Assembly (NCBI GenBank): GCA_009667805.1
Contig: CM019064.1
Location: forward strand, 382,058,549-382,122,548
Source: Leptobrachium leishanense
Lineage: Eukaryota; Chordata; Amphibia; Anura; Megophryidae
Length of the DNA stretch: 64,000 nt
Direction of reading: 5' to 3'
The notes under the pieces: model-generated
The model's input: the letters and a program-made list of their open reading frames with translations, nothing else
Database searches by the model: none
Told to the model about the DNA's origin: nothing
Made by a program: the position numbers and the translations under genes
In this document: one piece after another, positions 57,534-64,000 of the stretch
Numbering within the stretch: position 1 is the stretch's first letter
How the letters are laid out: each line of letters opens with the position of its first letter

Positions 57534-57984
57534 TAGGTGTTCACATTGGTTTCTGGCACATCATCAACTGACAAGCTCAAGTTACGAGTTCACCCTGACC
57601 ACAAATAGAAACTATAACTCATTCCAAGAGTAGTGTTGGACCTTCCAAAGTTGGAGTTCTTATAGTACTTTGATTTAGTGGTGGACTTTAAAGAACACGG
57701 CCATATTTTTTGGTAATTTGGCATTTTTACTTTGAGACTTTACTCTTCGAGTTTGTGCTGAATCATGTTTGTTTATGCGTTCTTCTGTAGATGCAATAAA
57801 TATGTTTTTTGTCATTTCTATGGTAAAAATACAATTATCAAAATTGAATGGGTTTTCCACCCCAAAATTTCTAGAATGCTTGTAAAGAATAGATAAGGTC
57901 ACGAGTTAAGAATAGTTTATGTAAAACTAGGAGTTTGCAAGCTTATTAACAACTGTATTTATTCTACTGACTGACTATTCACTT

Positions 57985-58715
57985 GGGGCCCTATCACAAT
58001 CTTCACGCATACGTTTGCGCCGGCGCAAAAACGCATTAACGCGAGGGGCAAAACCCTTTGCGCTGAAAGTCGTATTACAATGTCAGTGCAACAAACGCGC
58101 GTATACGTCTACCGCGGGTGAACCTGGGCAAACCCTGCACGAGCGTACTGTACGTCGCGCGTCCTATTCTTAACATTGTGAGCGCAAATGCATTTGTGCG
58201 CTGGTACGTGCATGGTATTACAATATATGCGCAGCTTGTGACGCACAGCCTTTGCGTGCATAATTTTAGCAACTCCTAAAAGCTGGTGTTAATGGCAAAT
58301 TCTATCAACCTGGCCGAAACCAAATACACCAGCTTAAAAAGAAAACGCAGCAAAGTATAGTTACACATTCTACACATACCTAACCAATAAAATGGAGAAG
58401 TTGTGTGTGCATTTTTTATTGATGCAGCATATATGCGCAGATTGAGTTTGACAGGCACAAAAACTTAACGTGAGACAATTGTGGTTCTTAATTCTGATTG
58501 GCTGAATCGCGTGAAAAAAACAGTCCGCACACCGATTTCTGCAAGCAACGTTGCTGCGTGCGCGTTTGTGCGCGTCCGTTTTACGTGCGTTATTGCTCAA
58601 CGGATGAAAGAATGCGCAAGGATTGTAATACCAGTGGTGATTTACCCGCGTTAACGTTTAACGCTGGGCGCACAAATTCACGCGAGTGTTTTAACGTGAA
58701 GATTGTAATAGGGCA
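57985..58715. mobile_element. GGGCCC-family MITE, copy 5 (inverted relative to copy 4)
   Basis: Begins GGGGCCCTATCACAATCTTC and ends 'cgtgaagattgtaatagggca'. The interior words occur in reverse complement and reverse order compared with copy 4 ('gttacacattctacacatac', 'gtggttcttaattctgattg'). CTT can be read outside both ends if the last C is counted as flank, but the exact boundary is ambiguous by one or two bases. Confidence 0.88.
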
Positions 58716-59537
58716 CTTAATCTATTATTTAGCAAATGGAAAGTAATTCTGACGCAAACGCCGATACAACCTCGGGTCTATAAAAAGATTAAAAACATAT
58801 TCGTTAACTTGAAACAACGGAATTCAAATAAATCTCCCTTCCAGCTTTTAATGTTTTATAATGCTGCTGAAAAACCCTGGTGCCTTGCGTTTTTCGTTCT
58901 CTTAGATCCCTATTTGATTGATAATTGCAAGACTAGTGTCTATAATTTATATATAACATTATGATTATGCTTTGTTCTGCTTTCTTGACCTTGAATATTT
59001 CAGTGGATTTTCAACATGTCTGTTATCTGCAGTGGTATGTCATCCAGGCTAACGCTCTCTCTGAAATTCTAAGTGAAGGGTAGTCAGCCTGTCCTCATTG
59101 TATTTGTCATAGGTTTTGTGGGATTTTAGGTGCTATTTATACTTTTACTATTTGCAACATCCCCATATCATAATATTACAAGGAGACCTCACTGCTTTCA
59201 ATATAGATCCCTTGATTACCTTTGTTGATTATTGTTACTGTCCAACTTTGGCCAAGGGTCAAGTTCAAGGGGAATGCATAGGAACGCAGTTCCTGTACTA
59301 TTTCTGCAGAGAGAACTGAGTTCCCACACACAATAAAGCTTGTATTCGGGTGTTAAATCATATGTTACTTGTTATGTCAAAATAAATATAGGATTTGTAA
59401 TATAGTGTCGCTAAAATCCACACATATACATACAAATATAAGATTTTAGTGTGTGTTTGTATAAATTGTGAGATGATCATTTTAATTGGGGTACAGAAAT
59501 CTTGGTGAGTTGCCACACTTCTCTTTTTAAGACTTGA
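58716..59537. other. No gene seen
   Basis: AT-rich sequence; an open frame at 59116-59319 shows no domain. Confidence 0.45.
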
Positions 59538-59545
59538 CCCCTGAC

Positions 59546-60954
59546 CAGTGGCGTAACTAGAAACCTGAGGGCCCCGGTGCAAGAATCCATGAAGGGCCCC
59601 CCCAACCCCCCCCAAAAAAGATCCATATTTTTACCTTTTTTTTTCTGCAATATAAAAAAGATAGTATTGCCCCCAGCTCACATGGACATATATTGCCCCC
59701 AGCTCACATGGACATATATTGCCCCAAGACCACACATGGATATATTGCCCCAGCTCACACATGGATATATTTGCCCCCAGCTCATGGAAATACTGCCCCA
59801 ACACATAGATATACTGCCCCAACACATGGATATGCTGCCCCAGCTCATGGATATACTGCCCCAGCACATGGATATACTGCCCCAGCACATGGATATACTG
59901 CACCAGCACATGGATATACTGCCCCAGCTCATGGATATACTGCCCCAGCTCTGCCCCCCAGCTCATGGATATACTGCCCCAGCTCTGCCCCCCAGCTCAT
60001 GGATATACTGCCCCAGCTCTGACCCCCAGCTCATGGATATATTGCCCCAGCTCTGACCCCCAGCTCATGGATATATTGCCCCAGCTCTGACCCCCAGCTC
60101 ATGGATATATTGCCCCAGCTCTGACCCCCAGCTCATGGATATACTGCCCCAGCTCTGACCCCCAGCTCATGGATATACTGCCCCAGCTCTGACCCCCAGC
60201 TCATGGATATATTGCCCCAGCTCTGACCCCCAGCTCATGGATATATTGCCCCAGCTCTGACCCCCAGCTCATGGATATACTGCCCCAGCTCTGCCCCCCA
60301 GCTCATGGATATATTGCCCCAGCTCTGCCCCCCAGCTCATGGATATACTGCCCCAGCTCTGCCCCCCAGCTCATGGATATATTGCCCCAGCTCTGCCCCC
60401 CAGCTCATGGATATATTGCCCCAGCTCTGCCCCACCAGCTCATGGATATACTGCCCCAGCTCTGCCCCCCAGCTCATGGATATACTGCCCCAGCTCTGCC
60501 CCAGCTCGTGGATATATTGCCCCAGCTCTGCCCCCCCAGCTCATGGATATATTGCCCCAGCTCTGCCCCACCAGCTCATGGATATACTGCCCCCAGCCCA
60601 GCTCTTACCTGCTCTGGGGGGCCCCAGGCCCAGGGCAGGCTCCGTCGGCGTCTTCTCCGGCGTCTTCTCCTTCCTTGGCGAGCGGCCGCTGGAAACATCC
60701 AGCTTGGCCGCTCGCCGGAAACCACCTGATCAGCGCGAGGTCTAGTGCGCTGGTCAGGTGGTTTCTCTCCCACGTGAGAGGCCAAGCTGCATGTCAGCGG
60801 CCGCTCGCGTAGGGAGAGGGACGGCCAGCGCGCAGTCACAGATTCCGGCGCTTTTTGCCGGAATCTGGCGGCGGCGCTGGGCCCCCCTCCAGTGGCGGAA
60901 GGCCAGGGCCCGGTCGCAACTGCGACCGCTGCGAACCTGGTACTTCCGCCACTG
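59546..60954. mobile_element. hAT element (1409 bp) containing a minisatellite
   Basis: Left end CAGTGGCGTAACTAGAAACC. The right end 'ggtacttccgccactg' gives a short imperfect inverted repeat (CAGTGGCG / CGCCACTG with one change). The 8 bases CCCCTGAC occur exactly outside both ends (59538-59545 and 60955-60962), the hAT-type duplication. The interior is a GC-rich minisatellite (59669-60600), then a GC-rich right part with hairpins: 'gcgagcggccgctgg' against 'ccagcttggccgctcgc', and 'gaaaccacctgatcagcgcg' against 'tgcgctggtcaggtggtttc'. No transposase. Confidence 0.92.
59669..60600. repeat. Minisatellite with 21-bp then 34-bp units
   Basis: Early units (59780-59950) are 21 bp, AGCTCATGGATATACTGCCCC. 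From about 59940 the unit becomes 34 bp by addition of 13 bases (AGCTCTGACCCCC), repeated about 19 times. The T/C variant in 'atatattg' and 'atatactg' and the A/C variant in 'ctgacccc' and 'ctgccccc' occur in runs, which suggests local unit duplication. The first units keep a longer form, 'cccccagctcacatggacat', close to the unit of the 61.97-kb array. Because 34 is not a multiple of three, all forward frames stay open. Confidence 0.96.
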
Positions 60955-60962
60955 CCCCTGAC

Positions 60963-61510
60963 GTTGGCATTCAGTCAGCTTTACGAGTTTGAATACATTT
61001 TTTTACATTCTCCCTCAATACACTATTTCATCAACAGCCCTTGTAGTGTATACATTATAAGATGTTTGGACATTTTTAGGCTTGGCAAAGACTTTTCAGT
61101 TCTGCCAATGATATAAGAAAGCACAGTGGTCACAAACTAAATATATATATTTTTTGGAATACAATTATAATGAGCAAATTTTCATGAAGGATATAGAAGA
61201 GAAAAAGGGAGTAAGAAGGGATGGGTAAGAACTATTAACTGCATTTAAATATCAAACTATGTTGCAATGGAGTCGTGATATGACTAGAAATGGTCAGAAG
61301 AGCAATACCACAACCTTTTATAATGCTTCCCAAGAGTCAGGAAAACAGTTCACGATCGTTTGTCATAAGTTCACACTCTCACGAAAAAATACAATATAAG
61401 AAAGTGCCATACAATTGGAGCTCGTGGGTCTACGTTGTCAGGAAAAGTGTAATTATTGGTGGAGACCCTGGGTGAAGAAGCTTGGCTCGTCTGTAAGGGG
61501 GGGGGGTACG
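60963..61510. other. No gene seen
   Basis: AT-rich sequence without recognisable features. Confidence 0.45.
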
Positions 61511-61518
61511 GTTTAGAG

Positions 61519-61653
61519 CAGGGCTGTCAAACTCGCAGCCCCCCAAATGTTAATGAATGCAATTCCCAGAATACTTTGAATGCAACCGATGGTCAGGGAA
61601 TCAAGGGAGGTGTTGTTCAGAAACATCTGGGGGGCCAGAGATTGAGAGCCCTG
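61519..61653. mobile_element. hAT MITE, 135 bp
   Basis: CAGGGCTGTCAAACTCGCAG then CCCCCC at the left, and 'ggggggccagagattgagagccctg' at the right, give inverted ends of about 25 bp. The 8 flanking bases agree at seven positions (GTTTAGAG and GTGTAGAG). Non-coding. Confidence 0.9.
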
Positions 61654-61882
61654 GTGTAGAGTCTTACTTCAGGTGCACTGCTTCATATCAGCACTCTGTT
61701 GACCACAAGCAGAGGTCCCATCCAATGCGGAATTGGGAGAGAGGTTTTCATGGGTAAATAAATTATCTTGAAATTGTGGAGTGTTGTTGAAGATTCCCGA
61801 TACTTTTTTTCACCTTATTATATTTTTTAGGTTTTCCATTTTTTTTGCCACCTTTAGCATTCCATCTGTCTAAATGTATATG
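61654..61882. other. No gene seen
   Basis: Short spacer between two hAT elements, nothing recognised. Confidence 0.4.
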
Positions 61883-61967
61883 GTTGGTACCAGGGCCGGT
61901 GCTAGACTATTTTGCGCCCTAGGCAAGACCAGCTACTTGCACCCCCCCCAAAAAAAAAAAGCACACA

Positions 61968-62560
61968 TGGTGAATATATTGCCTCCAGCTCACACATGGC
62001 ATGGAGATATTGCCCAGGCTCACACATGGGTACTTGCCCCCGGGCTCACACATGGGTGCGTGCCCCCGGGCTCACACATGGGTACGTGCCCCCGGGCTCA
62101 CACATGGGTATCTGCCCCCCCCAGGCTCACACATGGGTATCTGCCCCCCCCAGGCTCACACATGGGTACTTGCCCCCAGGCTCACACATGGGTATCTGCC
62201 CCCCCCAGGCTCACACATGGGTATCTGCCCCCCCAGGCTCACACATGGGTATCTGCCCCCCCGGGCTCACACATGGGTATCTGCCCCCGGGCTCACACAT
62301 GGGTATCTGCCCCCCCAGGCTCACACATGGGTATCTGCCCCCCCCCAGGCTCACACATGGGTATCTGCCCCCCCCAGGCTCACACATGGGTATTTGCCCC
62401 CAGGCTCACACATGGTATTTGCCCCCCCAGGCTCACACATGGTATTTGCCCCCCCCAGGCTCACACATGGATATTTGCCCCCCCCAGGCTCACACATGGA
62501 TATTTGCCCCCCCCAGGCTCACACAAGGATATTTACCCAGCAGCTCACACATTGGTATTT
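61968..62560. repeat. Minisatellite of 27-30-bp units
   Basis: About 20 copies of GGCTCACACATGGGTATCTG followed by 5-9 Cs and A. Length differences come from the C run. The last units change to 'catggatatttgcccccccc'. The core 'ctcacacatgga' with 'tatttgcccc' is nearly the same as the first units of the array at 59.67 kb. Confidence 0.96.
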
Positions 62561-62600
62561 GCCTCCAGTGCTGTCTTCCTGTAGCCAGTCTCATGCGTGC

Positions 62601-62703
62601 TGGCGTCGCCGCTGGCGTCAAGGAGATGGAGGCGTGGACTTGGTCCAGGAAGCTGGAAGCAACAAGTCCACGCCTCCGTCTCCTTGACGCCGGCGGTGAC
62701 GCC
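62601..62703. repeat. Long GC-rich hairpin inside the hAT element
   Basis: 'gccgctggcgtcaaggagat' and 'ggaggcgtggacttg' on the left pair with 'caagtccacgcctccgtctc' and 'cttgacgccggcggtgacgcc' on the right, with about 20 bases between. The arms are roughly 38-40 bp with few mismatches. Confidence 0.9.
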
Positions 62704-63173
62704 GGCTCGTATTGGGGCTGGCTGCAGAACGCGGCCGCCCCAGGGTGCCCCGCGGGCATTTTTATTTACAATTTTTTTTTTAGTTTTCAATTGGTCGTGC
62801 CGGCTGCCGCTGCGCCCTAGGCGGGTGCTGCGCTCTATGCGCCCGCCTAGTTGGCCTAGCGGCAGCGCAGGCCGTGGTTGGTACCTGTCTTAAAAGGAGA
62901 AAGAAAGGAAATAAAAGTTTAAATATAAACTAGTAAGAACCTGTACCTTACATGAATTCAGAGGTCCAATTTTCAAAATAGACCATTAATTAGGAACAAT
63001 AGTACAAAAAAAAATGAAAAACAGAAAATGAGAAATGAAAGGAAAAAAAAGCCTAAATGTAAATGAAAGGTTTTACAAAAAGTATGGAGCAAATGTATTT
63101 AGAGGAGGAGTGTGATGCCTGTTGAAGGTAAAAACCTATTTTGGCAGAATTGTAAAAGCATTTCAACTCATAA

Positions 63174-63599
63174 GGCTAGGGTCAAACGAAAGCATTTTTA
63201 CACGCGAACGTAAAAGAGTGCGTCCGAACGCATTGACGTATTTTTTCACGGAATACGCGAAAACGGTCATACGATGCGCATTTTTGTGCGTGATTTTTTA
63301 CGGATCCAAACCAGGAAACTTTGGGTGTCTGGACGTTATGTTGACCGGACATGAGCAGGGTCTGACGTCTCCAAATCACACACACACGCCGCTAGCGGAC
63401 GCAGCGCACTCTGTACGTCCGTACTAGAGGTTCTGCGTTCTCGAAAAAATGCGTTCATTTTCCACTTGCGTTGCGCTGTCGGACTTTCGTGTGACCGTAC
63501 TTCGTATATTGGCCGTCATTGCCCGTCATTTGCTGCTAGTGCGGCCGTAATTAAGTGCGCCAGAACGCACGTTAAAAGTGCGCTGGTCTGACCCCAGCC
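63174..63599. mobile_element. TAAGGC-type MITE, 426 bp
   Basis: GGCTAGGGTCAAACGAAAGC and the inverse 'gcgctggtctgaccccagcc' are the ends; TAA lies directly outside both (63171-63173, 63600-63602), matching the TWA duplication of PIF/Harbinger. The interior is CG-rich (GCGTCCG, ACGCA words). Non-coding. Confidence 0.9.
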
Positions 63600-63910
63600 T
63601 AAAGGTCCATTCCCAACTGTATGTTATGTACAGACACTTATTATCCTAGGGTCAACTGTGCTTACTCTGGTGTGAAGTAACTGTAGGAGAGCTCTACACA
63701 TTTTGTAAATATTTGTAGTTATCTGGGCTTCTATTATTTATTATTTCATTTCTGGTTTTCTTTTTTGTTACCCCTTTGTTCCTAATTAAGTGGTCTCTAT
63801 GTTGAAAATTGTCCTATGAAGCCATGTAAGATAAATGCTCTTAGTAGCTTATAGTAAACGTTTTATTTCCTTTCTTTTCCCTTTTAAAGACAGGCAACAC
63901 CATACACTTT

Positions 63911-64000
63911 GGGCTATATTACAATCTTCGCGCAAAAAGCCTCGCGCAAAGCGATTTTTTTGCACCAAGCGGTAAAATTTTGCGCGCGCAAATCACCGCT
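63911..64000. mobile_element. GGGCCC-family MITE, copy 6 (cut by the window end)
   Basis: GGGCTATATTACAATCTTCG and 'gcgcaaagcgatttttttgc' match the left part of copies 3 and 4. Only the first 90 bases are in the window. Confidence 0.82.

Larger units (their letters stand above)
61891..62876. mobile_element. hAT element (986 bp) containing a minisatellite
   Basis: Left end CAGGGCCGGTGCTAGACTAT and right end 'ctagcggcagcgcaggccgtg' (inverse CACGGCCTGCGC, similar over the first bases). The 8 bases GTTGGTAC occur exactly at 61883-61890 and 62877-62884. The subterminal 'gcgccctaggcaag' at the left is echoed by 'gcgccctaggcggg' at the right. The interior is a minisatellite followed by a GC-rich hairpin (62608-62696). 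No transposase. Confidence 0.92.

Noticed and set aside
59577..60812. Several overlapping open frames rich in MDILPQL and AHGYTAPA repeats
   Set aside because: All are translations of the 34-bp or 21-bp minisatellite in different phases inside a hAT element.
61874..62820. Open frames of 228-302 codons with THMGICPP-like repeats
   Set aside because: Translations of the second hAT minisatellite; their openness follows from the repeat unit lacking stop codons.
7..64000. CRISPR array or bacterial operon structure
   Set aside because: The tandem repeats have no unique spacers, and all coding sequence is of eukaryotic retrotransposons.

Overview
This window looks like intergenic or intronic DNA from a large, transposon-rich vertebrate genome, most likely an anuran amphibian. 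I found no host protein-coding exon, rRNA gene or functional tRNA gene. The frog assignment is an inference from the mix of repeats: L2, CR1, Rex1-like and Tx1/L1-like LINEs beside many non-autonomous hAT and 3-bp-TSD (PIF/Harbinger-like) DNA transposons, AT microsatellites, and a CR1 3' end of the kind common in frogs. All recognisable coding sequence belongs to retrotransposons and is broken.

Layout. 1-1.6 kb: L2 3' end on the minus strand, a 24-bp minisatellite and a hAT terminus. 1.6-10 kb: mostly AT-rich sequence without recognisable genes, (TA)n tracts, three copies of a 182-bp foldback MITE and short LINE 3' tails. 10-13 kb: a 782-bp MITE with TTA target duplications, degenerate telomere-like CCCTAA sequence and an L2 end. 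14-27 kb: a retrotransposon cluster: L2 (minus), a possible solo LTR, a Tx1/L1-like ORF1 remnant, L2 (minus), a nearly complete L2 (plus, 19.45-23.09 kb), another L2 fragment (minus), an 877-bp MITE, a Rex1-like RT fragment (minus) and a CR1 3' half (plus). 27-44 kb: scattered MITEs, an 833-bp GGGCCC element, a 720-bp hAT, a Tx1-like 5' part (minus) and a two-headed tRNA-derived SINE. 44-64 kb: several MITE families, including six GGGCYC elements (one cut by the window end; another lies at 33 kb), three TAAGGC-type elements and a fourth at 63 kb, a diverged tandem duplication, and two large hAT elements whose interiors have become minisatellites.

Relationships. The LINEs could have supplied reverse transcription for the SINE and for tail-sharing fragments here: the SINE at 43.3-43.8 kb ends in an L2-like tail, while a related SINE core at 30.2 kb is joined to a different LINE tail. 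None of the DNA elements carries a recognisable transposase, so they must have moved in trans. The best candidates for something undescribed are the pair of hAT elements carrying related minisatellites (exact 8-bp target duplications in both), the uniform 182-bp foldback family (seven copies of identical length), a degenerate 2A-like motif at the L2 N-terminus, and a MITE insertion whose diverged empty site survives in an adjacent duplicate.
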